Notes under the pieces: generated by a model | What the model saw: the letters and a program-made list of their open reading frames with translations, nothing else | Database searches by the model: none | Told to the model about the DNA's origin: nothing | In this document: in pieces, positions 9,256 to 18,138 of the stretch | How the letters are laid out: each line of letters starts with the position of its first letter | Position numbering within the stretch: position 1 is the first letter of the stretch | Origin: Shewanella cutis | GTDB taxonomy: Bacteria; Pseudomonadota; Gammaproteobacteria; Enterobacterales; Shewanellaceae | Assembly: GCF_022410515.1 (NCBI RefSeq) | Contig: NZ_JACSDI010000002.1 | Coordinates: 186,001 to 250,000, forward strand | Direction of reading: 5' to 3' | DNA length: 64,000 bases | Translations under genes and position numbers: made by a program

Positions 9256-11349
9256 TTATTTTAACTGCTGTAATAAGTAGGCAAACGCCATTGAATTTAG
9301 TTCCGCAGCTTGATTATTATCTGCGGCCCCCGCATGCCCGCCTTCGATATTTTCGTAGTAAAGCACATCAATGCCCATATCCTTCATCTTAGCAACCATC
9401 TTACGGGCGTGCCCAGGATGCACCCTATCGTCACGAGTTGAGGTAGTGAAAAAGACCTTTGGATAATGCACGTCTTTATGCAGGTTATGGTATGGCGAGT
9501 AGGTTTTAATGTAGGCCCACTCCTGTGGAATATCGGGATTACCGTATTCCCCCATCCAACTAGCTCCCGCGAGTAACTTGTTAAAGCGGTACATATCGAG
9601 TAATGGCACTTGGCACACGACGGCATTGTAGAGATCGGGACGACGGGTAAAGGCAGCGCCCATTAGCAAACCACCGTTACTGCCGCCTTGAATACCTAAA
9701 TGCTTGCTCGAAGTGATCTTACGGGCGATCAAATCCTCAGCAATGGCCTCAAAGTCTTCATAAGCTTTATGACGATTCTGTTTTAGCGCCGCTTGATGCC
9801 ATGCTGGGCCATACTCGCCACCGCCACGGATATTGGCCAGCACATAGACTCCGCCCTGTTCTAACCAGTTTTTACCAATGGTGGCTGAATAGGCTGGGCG
9901 CAGTGACACTTCAAAACCGCCATAACCATAAAGCAATGTTGGATTACGACCATCTAACTTGAGATCCTTTGCCATGACCACAAAATAAGGCACTTTAGTG
10001 CCATCCTTTGAGGTAGCAAAATACTGCTCGGTTTTGAATTTATCCGCAGCAAACTGCTGAGGCATACCTTTGATTTTTTGAGGTTTAAGTGCCTTAGCAT
10101 TAACGGTATACAGGCTCGATGGCTCAAGGAAGCTAGTGTAATTAACAAAAAAATCATCACTGTCGCGCTCCATATTCATCACGGTTAGCGCACCATTGGC
10201 CTCAAAGGAGACTGGCGTGCTTTGCCATGTGCCCTTGTCATCTTGCTCATAACGCACCAATTTGCTTTTTACGTTATCGAGCCAATTAACAAAAATCGCG
10301 CTCTTACTGAAACTTAGCTGTGCAATTGATGCGGTCGGCGTTGGGCTCACAAATTCAGTAAAGGATGCTTTTTGGGCAATTAAATCCGCGACATTAGCGT
10401 ACACCACAGCGCCTTGGCTGAATGTCGCTGCAGGCGTTGCTAAGTCACTCTTTAGCTCAAGAAACAACTTACCTTGGAAATAACCTTTAATCTCAGCATC
10501 TTGTGGGATGGGTAGCTTAATCAGTTTGCCGTCTTGGTAAACATACTGCGTCGCGGTATAAAAAGTATGTGCTTCTGTAACAAGGCTGAGCGGAGATTTA
10601 TCGTCAAACATCACCCAACCCGATACCGCGACAGAGGTTTTATCGCCACTGAAAATGGTTGTTGCTTGCTCGAGCGGCGTACCACGTTGCCATAACTTCA
10701 CCACGCGGGGGTAACCTGAGTCCGTCATGCTTTGACCATCGCCAAAGTCGGTGCCGACAAATGCGTGGTCTTTATCTATCCAACTTAGACTAGATTTCGC
10801 TTCTTTTAAAAAGAATGGTTTATCTTTTGCTGGCACAAAATCTTTAGTGGTTAAATCAAATTCACGCACTTCCACCGCATCGGCGCCGCCACGGGACAAA
10901 GACACAAAGCAGCGCTGATTATCGGGATATTGGCAATCAATGCTCTTAAACACCCAGTTGACGGATTCCGACTTACCCAAAGCATCGACATCGAGCACGG
11001 TTTCCCACTTGGGATCTACCTTAGCGTATTCTTCCATCGTAGTGCGACGGTAAATCCCCCGCACATGGGTATCGTCCTTCCAGAAGTTATACAACTTATC
11101 GCCAATATGGGTGGCGTAGGGAATGCGCTCTTTATCGTTAAGGATAGCGAGGCTGTTAGCGACTAAGGTATCGAAACCTTTAAAGGCTTTAATTTCAGCG
11201 GCAGAAACGGCATTTTGGGTCTTAACCCATTCCATAGGCTTGGCGCCTTCAACCTCTTCAAGCCAAATATACTTGTCTTCTTGCGCGTGGACTTGAGCAG
11301 TCATAGTGAGTACACCTGCAATGCACCAAGGCAGTAATTTACGATTCAT
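9256..11349 (-). CDS. Prolyl oligopeptidase family (S9A) serine peptidase, exported
   Basis: A 697-residue peptidase with a Sec signal peptide (MNRKLLPWCIAGVLTMTAQVHAQ) and hence a likely periplasmic location. The N-terminal half is a beta-propeller domain that screens substrate size. The C-terminal alpha/beta-hydrolase domain begins near NPTLLYGYGGFEVS. The nucleophile is in GIQGGSNGGLLMG; the Asp lies near TSTRDDRVHPGHARKM and the His in IEGGHAGAADNNQ. Family members cleave short peptides after proline. The frame, length and motifs are all intact. Single gene, followed by a terminator. Confidence 0.93.
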   Translation of the reverse strand: MNRKLLPWCIAGVLTMTAQVHAQEDKYIWLEEVEGAKPMEWVKTQNAVSAAEIKAFKGFDTLVANSLAILNDKERIPYATHIGDKLYNFWKDDTHVRGIYRRTTMEEYAKVDPKWETVLDVDALGKSESVNWVFKSIDCQYPDNQRCFVSLSRGGADAVEVREFDLTTKDFVPAKDKPFFLKEAKSSLSWIDKDHAFVGTDFGDGQSMTDSGYPRVVKLWQRGTPLEQATTIFSGDKTSVAVSGWVMFDDKSPLSLVTEAHTFYTATQYVYQDGKLIKLPIPQDAEIKGYFQGKLFLELKSDLATPAATFSQGAVVYANVADLIAQKASFTEFVSPTPTASIAQLSFSKSAIFVNWLDNVKSKLVRYEQDDKGTWQSTPVSFEANGALTVMNMERDSDDFFVNYTSFLEPSSLYTVNAKALKPQKIKGMPQQFAADKFKTEQYFATSKDGTKVPYFVVMAKDLKLDGRNPTLLYGYGGFEVSLRPAYSATIGKNWLEQGGVYVLANIRGGGEYGPAWHQAALKQNRHKAYEDFEAIAEDLIARKITSSKHLGIQGGSNGGLLMGAAFTRRPDLYNAVVCQVPLLDMYRFNKLLAGASWMGEYGNPDIPQEWAYIKTYSPYHNLHKDVHYPKVFFTTSTRDDRVHPGHARKMVAKMKDMGIDVLYYENIEGGHAGAADNNQAAELNSMAFAYLLQQLK

Positions 11350-11545
11350 GTTATTCCTTTTTAAACCGAGTCCTTAAATAGAGTCCTTAAACAGAGCCTA
11401 TCTCAATTTCTGCTCTACATTACCTTAATTGACTTTGAGTTCAACTTTTAATCCAACAAGAATGTAACAAAAGATAAGATGTTGTAATTAGAGACGATTA
11501 ATCGAGAATCAATAGAAAAACATTGCAGCTGTTATGCCATAAAAA

Positions 11546-11565
11546 AAGCGCCGTTGAAGGCGCTT
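11546..11565 (-). terminator. Terminator downstream of the marR gene
   Basis: AAGCGCC (11546-11552) and GGCGCTT (11559-11565) form a 7-bp GC-rich stem with a 6-nt loop. On the minus strand it is followed by a T7 run. It sits 22 bases beyond the MarR stop. Confidence 0.85.
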
Positions 11566-11587
11566 AATCGAACAATAAATCAAACCC

Positions 11588-12049
11588 TTAAAACTCTTGG
11601 TTCATCCGCGTGAGCAAGTTCAGCAGCAGGCTTCGCTCTTCTGCACTCATCTTAGCGGTCAAATCCGTGGTGAGCTGCAAATGCAGCGCATCATGCTCAA
11701 GGAAAAGTGCTTGGCCCTTTTCGGTTAACTCAACCAAAATCGAGCGCCTATCGGTTTCGTGCGGGCGGCGCATGACCCATTGAGATTCCACCATCTTATC
11801 GATTTGCACCGTAAGCGTGCCAGTCGTTACCCCAATTTTATCGGCGAGTTCCTTCATCCGCATCGCGCCGTGCACCCCCAATAATTCAATGGTATGAACC
11901 TGCGATAGGCTAAAACCTTTATCTCGCACAATAGCATGCTCCCACGATGATAATTTTTCATAAAACTCGATAATCACATGGTTCAAGGCCTGATCCGTAG
12001 AATGGATGGCCGAGGCTGATAAAGCATCATGCTGCGGTGCAACTGTCAT
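11588..12049 (-). CDS. MarR-family transcriptional regulator
   Basis: A 153-residue winged-helix regulator. The DNA-binding region is visible at roughly residues 58-110 (MRMKELADKIGVTTGTLTVQIDKM, then RRPHETDRRSILVELTEKG, the beta-wing). It is flanked by dimerisation helices. Its ATG (12047-12049) shares one base with the stop of the upstream metal transporter gene (TAATG), so translation is probably coupled. MarR proteins usually repress their own operon. An 11-bp inverted repeat upstream of the transporter gene is the best operator candidate. The inducing signal is probably a metal or other stress related to the transporter, which is inference. Confidence 0.9.
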   Translation of the reverse strand: MTVAPQHDALSASAIHSTDQALNHVIIEFYEKLSSWEHAIVRDKGFSLSQVHTIELLGVHGAMRMKELADKIGVTTGTLTVQIDKMVESQWVMRRPHETDRRSILVELTEKGQALFLEHDALHLQLTTDLTAKMSAEERSLLLNLLTRMNQEF

Positions 12050-13260
12050 TAGGCTTCCTTAGCCACACACTCACCTTGACGGCAAGTATGCAGCTCAATA
12101 GTAATATGGGATAACTCAGGAAATTGACTCAGTAACTGATTAAAATAACTGGCTTCTTTCGGTGAGTGGGACACTATGGATGCCATAATAGCATGGTGAT
12201 CGGCACTCACGCGCCAAATATGTAAATCGGCGACTTGGTGATCCGGAACCGCTTCAATGGCTTCACGCACTTTACGTTGTAGCGAGATATTTACCCCGCC
12301 GTCGAGCAAAATTGGACTGGTTTGTTGAATGAGTCCCCATGACCAGCGGCTAATAATAATGGCGCCCACAATCCCCATAATCGGGTCGAGCCAGGTTAAG
12401 CCCATATATTTACCAAATAACAGCGCCGCAATCGCTAACACTGAGGTTAATGCGTCAGCGAGCACATGGAAATAGGCCGCCCTAAGGTTGTGATCATGGC
12501 CCGAATGCGCTTGAGAATGTCCATGTGAATGATTGTGTGGATGGTCATGGTCATGGTCATGGTCATGGTCATGGTCATGGTCATGGTCATGGTCATGGTC
12601 ATGGTCATGGTCATGGTCATGGTCATGGTCATGGTCATGGTCATGGTCAGCAGCATGATGTTCGTGCCCAGCACAGCAATGATTTTCTTTATGTGCTTTA
12701 TGCTCATGTTTGTCATGTGCATGATGCTGTGAATGCCCATGTGAATGTCCATGATCGTGGGAATGGTGATCTTTTAATAGGAACACGCTTAATACGTTCA
12801 CACTTAACCCAATCAAGGCCACGAAAATGGCTTCATTAAAGTGAATATTCTCAGGGTTTATCAAACGCATCCCTGATTCGATAAGCATGATAAGTGCTAC
12901 CAGTCCTAAAGCAATTGCACTGGTATATCCCCCAAGTACACTGACCTTACCGGTACCAAAGGCAAAGGCCGGATCATTGGCGTGCTTACGGGCATAGGAA
13001 TAGGCAAACAGCGTAATCATAAAGGCAGCGGCATGGGTTCCCATATGCCAACCATCAGCAAGCAAGGCCATAGAGCCGTAAATCGTCCCCGCCACAATCT
13101 CGGCCACCATAGTGATAACCGTTAAATACAGCACATAGCGGGTATTTTTTTCACCATCAGTATTTTGCTTGGAAAAACCATGGGGATGTTGCCACTGGGC
13201 GATAGAGTGTCCAAGGCCATTACTTGGCTGAGTCGTTTCTGTTGAGGGTGTTATTTTCAT
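12049..13260 (-). CDS. Cation diffusion facilitator with long Asp-His repeat
   Basis: A 403-residue CDF-family metal/proton antiporter of the inner membrane, probably exporting Zn2+ or a related divalent ion (similar to ZitB/DmeF types). Transmembrane helices flank the family signature MALLADGWHMGTHAAAF, which contains the H-x-x-x-D/D-x-x-H metal-site pattern. The cytoplasmic loop between about residues 168 and 250 is extremely His-rich and includes 18 consecutive Asp-His pairs, then more HGHSHGHS-type repeats. The C-terminal domain DLHIWRVSADHHAIMAS matches the CDF dimerisation domain, with Cys and His near the end (HTCRQGECV). GGAAAAGACA precedes the ATG. It is the first gene of an operon with marR. 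Confidence 0.93.
   Translation of the reverse strand: MKITPSTETTQPSNGLGHSIAQWQHPHGFSKQNTDGEKNTRYVLYLTVITMVAEIVAGTIYGSMALLADGWHMGTHAAAFMITLFAYSYARKHANDPAFAFGTGKVSVLGGYTSAIALGLVALIMLIESGMRLINPENIHFNEAIFVALIGLSVNVLSVFLLKDHHSHDHGHSHGHSQHHAHDKHEHKAHKENHCCAGHEHHAADHDHDHDHDHDHDHDHDHDHDHDHDHDHDHDHDHDHPHNHSHGHSQAHSGHDHNLRAAYFHVLADALTSVLAIAALLFGKYMGLTWLDPIMGIVGAIIISRWSWGLIQQTSPILLDGGVNISLQRKVREAIEAVPDHQVADLHIWRVSADHHAIMASIVSHSPKEASYFNQLLSQFPELSHITIELHTCRQGECVAKEA
12541..12648 (-). repeat. 18-unit perfect hexanucleotide tandem repeat inside the CDF gene
   Basis: The plus-strand unit ATGGTC is repeated 18 times without interruption (108 bp). In the gene's frame this is GAC CAT, encoding 18 Asp-His pairs. 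Because the unit is six bases, copy-number changes keep the frame, so slippage would only change the length of the His-rich metal-binding loop. All other frames also stay open over the repeat, producing false reading frames. Confidence 0.97.
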
Positions 13261-13344
13261 TGTCTTTTCCTACGCTCCCTGCCCTTATCTAACCGATGGA
13301 GGCAACAGTACTTGTGGTGTTTGATGACTTAATGCCAGCATTTT

Positions 13345-13393
13345 AGTTTGAAAATCAAAATATATAAATATCAAAATAATCAATTTTCAAACT
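13345..13393 (-). promoter_or_regulatory. Candidate MarR operator / CDF promoter region
   Basis: AGTTTGAAAAT (13345-13355) is the exact inverted complement of ATTTTCAAACT (13383-13393), separated by 27 bases. The left arm overlaps a shorter palindrome, TTTGA-AAA-TCAAA. Further TCAAA half-sites lie between the arms. MarR proteins bind such AT-rich TTTGA/TCAAA dyads, and this one lies about 85-130 bases upstream of the transporter start. Regulation is inference. Confidence 0.5.
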
Positions 13394-13470
13394 ATTTACA
13401 TCGATGTGGCTGTGAATCCCTGAATGCTAAAGCGTGCAGATACGTAAGAATGGTGGGGTATAAAAACACA

Positions 13471-13502
13471 AAGGCGCTTAAATCAGTAGATTTAAGCGCC
13501 TT
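13471..13502 (-). terminator. Terminator downstream of the small membrane peptide gene
   Basis: AAGGCGCTTAAATC (13471-13484) and GATTTAAGCGCCTT (13489-13502) form a perfect 14-bp stem with a 4-nt loop. On the minus strand TGTGTTTTTATA follows, a modest T-tract. It lies 27 bases beyond the 27-codon gene. Confidence 0.8.
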
Positions 13503-13529
13503 AGCACAGGATTAGATTAGAATGCAGTA

Positions 13530-13613
13530 TCAGAACATAGATACAAAGAATGCGCTGAAAAATAAAGCAATTACAACTGTAGTACCTAGAGCCATTTTAA
13601 GTTCGGTGTTCAT
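13530..13613 (-). CDS. cydH: YnhF/CydH-like single-helix membrane peptide (27 residues)
   Basis: A 27-codon gene starting at ATG 13613 with a strong SD (AGGAG, 8 bases upstream) and ending TGA. The peptide begins MNTELKMALGTTVV and continues as one hydrophobic helix. As I remember it, E. coli YnhF starts MSTDLKFSLVTTII; the shared pattern M-x-T-[DE]-L-K-x-x-L-x-T-T is striking at this length. YnhF was identified as CydH/CydY, a small extra subunit of cytochrome bd-I that sits beside CydA. Here it stands alone with its own terminator and is not near cydAB. The annotation rests on the N-terminal pattern and size, so the oxidase role is inference. Confidence 0.7.
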   Translation of the reverse strand: MNTELKMALGTTVVIALFFSAFFVSMF

Positions 13614-13848
13614 ATTCACTCTCCTAGTGGGTATAGCCACATTATTATCAAGCCTGAGATAAATGCCTATATTGAGATAGTTATTTTGTGAGCAAGCGCT
13701 ACATAAATGGGGATTTTTCACACCGAAACCTATCATGAGGCGACCTAGATCACAGTGCGTGCTTTTACCTAGCGCAGATAATTTCAAAAATCAAGGTAGC
13801 GCAATACGTTTATTCGATTAACATTTGAGCTCGATTAACAACGAATTT

Positions 13849-13857
13849 TGTTATACT
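13849..13857 (+). promoter_or_regulatory. Extended -10 promoter of gloA
   Basis: TG-T-TATACT at 13849-13857 fits an extended -10 element, 32 bases before the gloA ATG. No good -35 hexamer lies 17 bases upstream, as is common for extended -10 promoters. Confidence 0.5.
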
Positions 13858-13889
13858 GCCAGGCGTAATTCATTGACCGAGATAATCCT

Positions 13890-14300
13890 ATGTCACAACT
13901 GTTACACACTATGATCCGCGTTGGTAACTTAGAGCGCAGTATTGCTTTTTACACTCAAGTGCTTGGCATGAAGCTGCTACGCACCTCAGAAAATCCAGAA
14001 TACAAATATTCTTTAGCCTTCGTGGGCTACGGTGAAGAGTCAACAGGTCAAGCTGTGATTGAATTGACCTATAACTGGGGCACAGAAAAATACGATCTCG
14101 GCACAGGCTTTGGCCATATCGCCATTGGTGATGATGATATTTATGCTCGCTGTGAAGCCATTGCAGCCGCGGGTGGCAAAGTGACTCGCGCCCCAGGTCC
14201 TGTCGCGGGTGGAACCACAGAAATCGCCTTTGTTGAAGATCCTGACGGTTATAAGATTGAATTTATTCAAATGAAGTCAGCGACGCAGGGTTTAGGCTAA
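13890..14300 (+). CDS. gloA: Lactoylglutathione lyase (glyoxalase I)
   Basis: A 136-residue metalloenzyme that converts the hemithioacetal of methylglyoxal and glutathione to S-lactoylglutathione in the cytoplasm. The four metal ligands are visible: His near residue 6 (LLHTMIRV), Glu near 57 (VIELTYN), His near 75 (FGHIAIG) and Glu near 123 (KIEFIQ). The short form lacking extra loops matches the Ni2+-dependent bacterial class. The product would be handled by GloB, encoded about 35 kb further on. It is a single-gene unit with its own promoter and terminator. Confidence 0.96.
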   Translation: MSQLLHTMIRVGNLERSIAFYTQVLGMKLLRTSENPEYKYSLAFVGYGEESTGQAVIELTYNWGTEKYDLGTGFGHIAIGDDDIYARCEAIAAAGGKVTRAPGPVAGGTTEIAFVEDPDGYKIEFIQMKSATQGLG

Positions 14301-14333
14301 GCCATAACGCTTATCATGCGACAACTTAATATG

Positions 14334-14372
14334 AAAACGGCGTTTGCATGATCTGTAAACGCCGTTTTATTT
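14334..14372 (+). terminator. Terminator downstream of gloA
   Basis: AAAACGGCGTTT (14334-14345) pairs with AAACGCCGTTTT (14357-14368), 11-nt loop, followed by ATTTTATT. It can terminate gloA and, in reverse, msrQ. Confidence 0.85.
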
Positions 14373-14397
14373 TATTAACTTATTCAAATACAATAAA

Positions 14398-15045
14398 TTA
14401 TTGCTTATCCTTTGCAGCCATTGCCAAACGACTGGTGCGCATCTTCTGCCAAATCGGTAAACGCCAGGCCAGTAACAAACTAAACCCGACAATATACAGG
14501 CTAGGCTCAACGATTTCGGATTTTACCGACCAATAAAAATGGATTGGTGCCAGTATCGCCACAAGATATACCCCATTGTGCAACGTTTGCCAGCGTCGCC
14601 CCATTTTACGCATTAGGATCTTAAATGAGGTAAACGCTAAAGCGCTCACTATCACATAAGCCACGGCGCCAACTAAAATATAAGGCCGTTTAGCTACTTC
14701 AGTAAAAAACAACCCCCACGCAAACAACAGATCTAAGCTGAAAAACGCCACAATATGCAGTGTGGCATAGGCAAACACATACAAGCCGACAAGCCTTCTA
14801 GTCTGCATTAACCAACCTAACTTAAATCTCTTGGCAATCGGTGAAATCAGAAGTGTTGCCAGTAGCGCATTGAGTGCGCCAATTCCAGTAAAGTGGATAA
14901 TATGCTGCACAGGGTCACCACCTGCACGACCAGACAACACAGTAAAAACCAACCAAATAATCGGGATAAGCCCAATCAAATGAAAGACTAACTTTACCCA
15001 GAGCAGCTGTTTTGGCGAGACTCTTAACGCCGTGATGTTGAACAT
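14398..15045 (-). CDS. msrQ: Heme-binding membrane subunit MsrQ of periplasmic Met-SO reductase
   Basis: A 215-residue membrane protein (formerly YedZ) with about six helices and haem-ligating His residues (ATLHIVAF, LHNGVYLVAI). It carries electrons to the periplasmic catalytic subunit MsrP, which repairs methionine sulfoxide in envelope proteins. The ATG at 15045 (MFNITALRV) has TAGGAG just upstream; the longer in-frame extension lacks a better site. It follows msrP by 110 bases on the same strand, the usual msrP-msrQ order. Confidence 0.92.
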   Translation of the reverse strand: MFNITALRVSPKQLLWVKLVFHLIGLIPIIWLVFTVLSGRAGGDPVQHIIHFTGIGALNALLATLLISPIAKRFKLGWLMQTRRLVGLYVFAYATLHIVAFFSLDLLFAWGLFFTEVAKRPYILVGAVAYVIVSALAFTSFKILMRKMGRRWQTLHNGVYLVAILAPIHFYWSVKSEIVEPSLYIVGFSLLLAWRLPIWQKMRTSRLAMAAKDKQ

Positions 15046-15155
15046 AAGACTCCTACTCTTTTTCCCCTTTAAAGGCGCTAACAACTCTCTCGCTAGACAG
15101 ATATTGCAACTTATTGGTGCAATCGATTGCGCCTAGAATACGGTCGCCGAATGGG

Positions 15156-16190
15156 TTAATAAAACTGCCTCAAATCCATGCCGTCATATAAAGAGGCGAC
15201 AAACTCGCCATAGCCATTAAAAGGCAATGTATCGATGCGCTGCGCCGAGAATAACCCACCTTCACCGATGCGCCGCTCACTCGCCTGTGACCAACGGGGA
15301 TGATCGACTGCAGGATTCACATTGGCATAAAACCCGTACTCATGGGGCGCAAGTTGATTCCAACTGGTGGGCGGCTGCTTGTCCATCACCCGAATACGCA
15401 CAATGGATTTTATGCTCTTAAAGCCATATTTCCACGGCACCACTAAGCGGATCGGCGCGCCATTTTGCGGGAGTAAGGTTTTACCATACAGCCCGACTGA
15501 CATCAGCGTCAGTTCATTCATGGCCTCGGCAATGGTTAAGCCTTCCACATAGGGATAATGAATGCCGCCCCCCATCAAGCGACTCTTTTGCCCAGGCATT
15601 TGCTCGGGATCGAAGGCAGTCTCAAAAGCGACATATTTTCCCTTGCTGGTTACGCCCACTTTTTTCAATAACGCCGCAAGTGGAAACCCGACCCAAGGGA
15701 TCACCATCGACCAAGCTTCAACACACCGCAGTCTATAGGTACGCTCTTCTAGCGGAAACATCTTAGTCAGATCCTGATAATCAAGCGTAATGGGGCGCTC
15801 AACTTCCCCCTCAATACGCAATTGCCAAGGCTCGACTTTATACCGCTGCGCATTATCTGATGGATCCTGTTTACTGGTGCCAAACTCATAAAAGTTGTTA
15901 TGGGTCGAGACCTTATCAAAAGGTGTGCGCACCTCATCCTGGCCAAATCGAGCATTAGCTTCAAACGTCAATGGCGTAGTAATAAAGCTAGTTTTGGGCT
16001 GTTCACCAAACAAATCAAATAATCCCGCCTGCACATAACCCGGAATACTGGCACCAATCGCACCTAAGCCCATGGCTTTAACAATGTGGCGGCGCGCCTT
16101 AAAGACTGACTCAGGCGTAACTTGATTATCCTGCATATGCCAGCGGGCTTTTTTTAAAATACCCGGTGTAAAACGTGAATGATTGGCCAA
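15156..16190 (-). CDS. msrP: Molybdopterin-dependent periplasmic methionine sulfoxide reductase MsrP
   Basis: Catalytic subunit (formerly YedY) with a Mo-molybdopterin cofactor, exported folded by the Tat system. The twin-arginine region is [10 protein letters not shown], followed by a hydrophobic stretch and cleavage near YVQAG. The sulfite-oxidase fold motif [19 protein letters not shown] contains the Mo-ligating Cys, and [15 protein letters not shown] is the conserved cofactor region. The best SD (AGAGGTG) precedes a TTG at 16190; the first ATG in frame (16136, [10 protein letters not shown]) lacks an SD but would still leave the Tat signal intact. The product is 344 residues from the TTG or 326 from the ATG. 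Confidence 0.92.
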   Translation of the reverse strand: MANHSRFTPGILKKARWHMQDNQVTPESVFKARRHIVKAMGLGAIGASIPGYVQAGLFDLFGEQPKTSFITTPLTFEANARFGQDEVRTPFDKVSTHNNFYEFGTSKQDPSDNAQRYKVEPWQLRIEGEVERPITLDYQDLTKMFPLEERTYRLRCVEAWSMVIPWVGFPLAALLKKVGVTSKGKYVAFETAFDPEQMPGQKSRLMGGGIHYPYVEGLTIAEAMNELTLMSVGLYGKTLLPQNGAPIRLVVPWKYGFKSIKSIVRIRVMDKQPPTSWNQLAPHEYGFYANVNPAVDHPRWSQASERRIGEGGLFSAQRIDTLPFNGYGEFVASLYDGMDLRQFY

Positions 16191-16452
16191 TTGACACCTC
16201 TACTGAAATATGGACCGGTTTTGCTAACGAAAGCGTTCGCCAGTATCACACAGGTCATTGAACCTGTGTTGGTAAGCTGTAGGAATATAGACACAGAAAA
16301 CCGCAAAAAAATTTCATCGCGACACTTTATCAATCTCACCGACTAAGACTTGTTCATTCAAGCGATTCCCCAACAGATTGTTTGCCAAAGCACTTGAAGC
16401 CTTTCTAGGGGCATGCGACCCTAAGCGCCATCGCAAAAGGAGTGCTAGTACG

Positions 16453-18066
16453 ATGCCATTTTCACAATCATTTTCCCTCGCTCAGATCATCGGCCTTATC
16501 GCCGTGGCCTTTTTAGGACTGTTAATCGGTGCCCTACTCAATCAACGTCTTACCCGTTCACGCTGGCAACAGTTAAAGGACGAGTTAGAGCAAGAAATGC
16601 GGCAAGTTAACGAAGATGCAGAACTCTCCCTCGCGCAGCAACAAATTTTAGTGGATGACAAAGATAGCCAACTTCGCCTGTGCCAGCAGCGCTTAGAGCA
16701 AAAAATCGAACATCTAGGCAAAGCTGAAGCCTTAGCCGAGCGCGTGCCGAGTTTAGAGCAGCAATTAAGCGATAGCCACCGCCGTCAGCTCGAATTACAA
16801 CTGGCGTTGTCTAAATCCAATGCCCTACAACAAACCATTCAAGCTAAGGCCGACGCCCAGCAAGAATCACTGCGGGAAAAAATTGCCACCTTAGAAAGTG
16901 CCGAAGTGCGTCTGCAAACCCAATTTGAAAATCTTGCCAATCGTATTTTTGAAGAACGCAGCGAGAACTTTAAACATCAAAATGCTAATCAATTAGAAGG
17001 CGTACTCGGGCCGTTAAAGCAACAGTTAGAAGGTTTTAGGCAACAAATCCGCGAATCCTACAACCATGAGCAATCCGAGCGTAGCGCCCTCAAGCATCAA
17101 TTAGAGCACCTGCGTGAGCTCAACTTAAAAATGAGCCAAGATGCCATCAATCTGACAAAAGCCCTAAAAGGCGATAATAAGCAGCAAGGCAACTGGGGAG
17201 AAGTCATTTTAGATAGAGTGTTACAGGAAAGTGGCCTACGCGAAGGTCACGAATACCACACCCAGCAAGACCTTAAAGATGACAGCGGTAAGCGCTTTAA
17301 GCCTGACGTTATCGTGCATTTGCCTGAAAATAAAGACGTGGTGATCGATGCTAAGATGTCACTTATCAGCTACGAGCGTTATTTTAACAGTGAAGACCCC
17401 CTCGTTCGCGAGCAGGCCATCAATGAACATGTACTATCCATTCGCAACCATATTAAAGGCTTGAGCCAAAAGGATTATCAGCGTTTACATGGGCTTAAAA
17501 GCTTAGATTATGTGTTGATGTTTATCCCCATTGAGCCAGCCTTTCTGCTGGCATTGGAGCATGACCCCAGTTTGGTCAACTTTGCCCTTGAGCAAAATAT
17601 CATGCTGGTCAGCCCAACCAACCTCTTGGTAGCCCTGCGCACCATCAATAATATTTGGCGTTACGAATACCAAAATCAGCACGCGCAAACCATTGCTAAA
17701 CAAGCGGGCCGGATCTATGACAAACTCTGTGGCTATCTCGAGGATATGGAAAAACTTGGCCGCGCATTGGATAACGCTGAGAAAACCTATCACAGTGCGA
17801 TGAATAAATTGTCCTCGGGTAAAGGTAATTTAGTGCGTCAAGCGCATTTAATGCAGCAACTGGGTGTTGATACCAGCAAACAACTCGATAAGATGTTACT
17901 TGAGAAGGCGCTAAATGAAGCCTTAGACGACAGCGATGTTGATGAAACTAGCGAGATCGAAAACGATAACTCAGCTAAAACAACTGAATACCAAACCAGG
18001 GTAACAAAAACTGAGGATGCCACCGCACTCGAACAACTCAACACCCAAACGCAGCAAAACGCCTAA
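16453..18066 (+). CDS. rmuC: DNA recombination protein RmuC
   Basis: A 537-residue RmuC-family protein. The N-terminus has one membrane helix (IIGLIAVAFLGLLIGALL), followed by a long coiled coil (about residues 40-230) rich in Gln, Glu and Leu. The C-terminal RmuC domain, a PD-(D/E)XK-like nuclease fold, contains GNWGEVILDRVLQESGL and PDVIVHLPENKDVVIDAKMSL (Asp and Asp-x-Lys visible). RmuC limits inversions between short repeats; its biochemical action is uncertain. The ATG at 16453 has AAAGGAG 10 bases upstream. The tail after residue 500 is acidic and low-complexity. It is divergent from msrP. Confidence 0.92.
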   Translation: MPFSQSFSLAQIIGLIAVAFLGLLIGALLNQRLTRSRWQQLKDELEQEMRQVNEDAELSLAQQQILVDDKDSQLRLCQQRLEQKIEHLGKAEALAERVPSLEQQLSDSHRRQLELQLALSKSNALQQTIQAKADAQQESLREKIATLESAEVRLQTQFENLANRIFEERSENFKHQNANQLEGVLGPLKQQLEGFRQQIRESYNHEQSERSALKHQLEHLRELNLKMSQDAINLTKALKGDNKQQGNWGEVILDRVLQESGLREGHEYHTQQDLKDDSGKRFKPDVIVHLPENKDVVIDAKMSLISYERYFNSEDPLVREQAINEHVLSIRNHIKGLSQKDYQRLHGLKSLDYVLMFIPIEPAFLLALEHDPSLVNFALEQNIMLVSPTNLLVALRTINNIWRYEYQNQHAQTIAKQAGRIYDKLCGYLEDMEKLGRALDNAEKTYHSAMNKLSSGKGNLVRQAHLMQQLGVDTSKQLDKMLLEKALNEALDDSDVDETSEIENDNSAKTTEYQTRVTKTEDATALEQLNTQTQQNA

Positions 18067-18138
18067 ATCATTATCTTATAAACCTGAATCGATAGGGAAA
18101 AATCGATTGTAACCTTGATGCCCGGAGGCAAGTTCTGC

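Noticed and set aside
12447..12839. Several long frames across the ATGGTC repeat on both strands
   Set aside because: The hexamer repeat contains no stop in any frame, so open frames there are artefacts. Only the CDF frame has domain support.
13745..13760. CRP-like site (TGTGATCTAGGTCGCC on the minus strand)
   Set aside because: Only one half-site matches TGTGA; the other half (TCGCC) is poor, so I did not list it.
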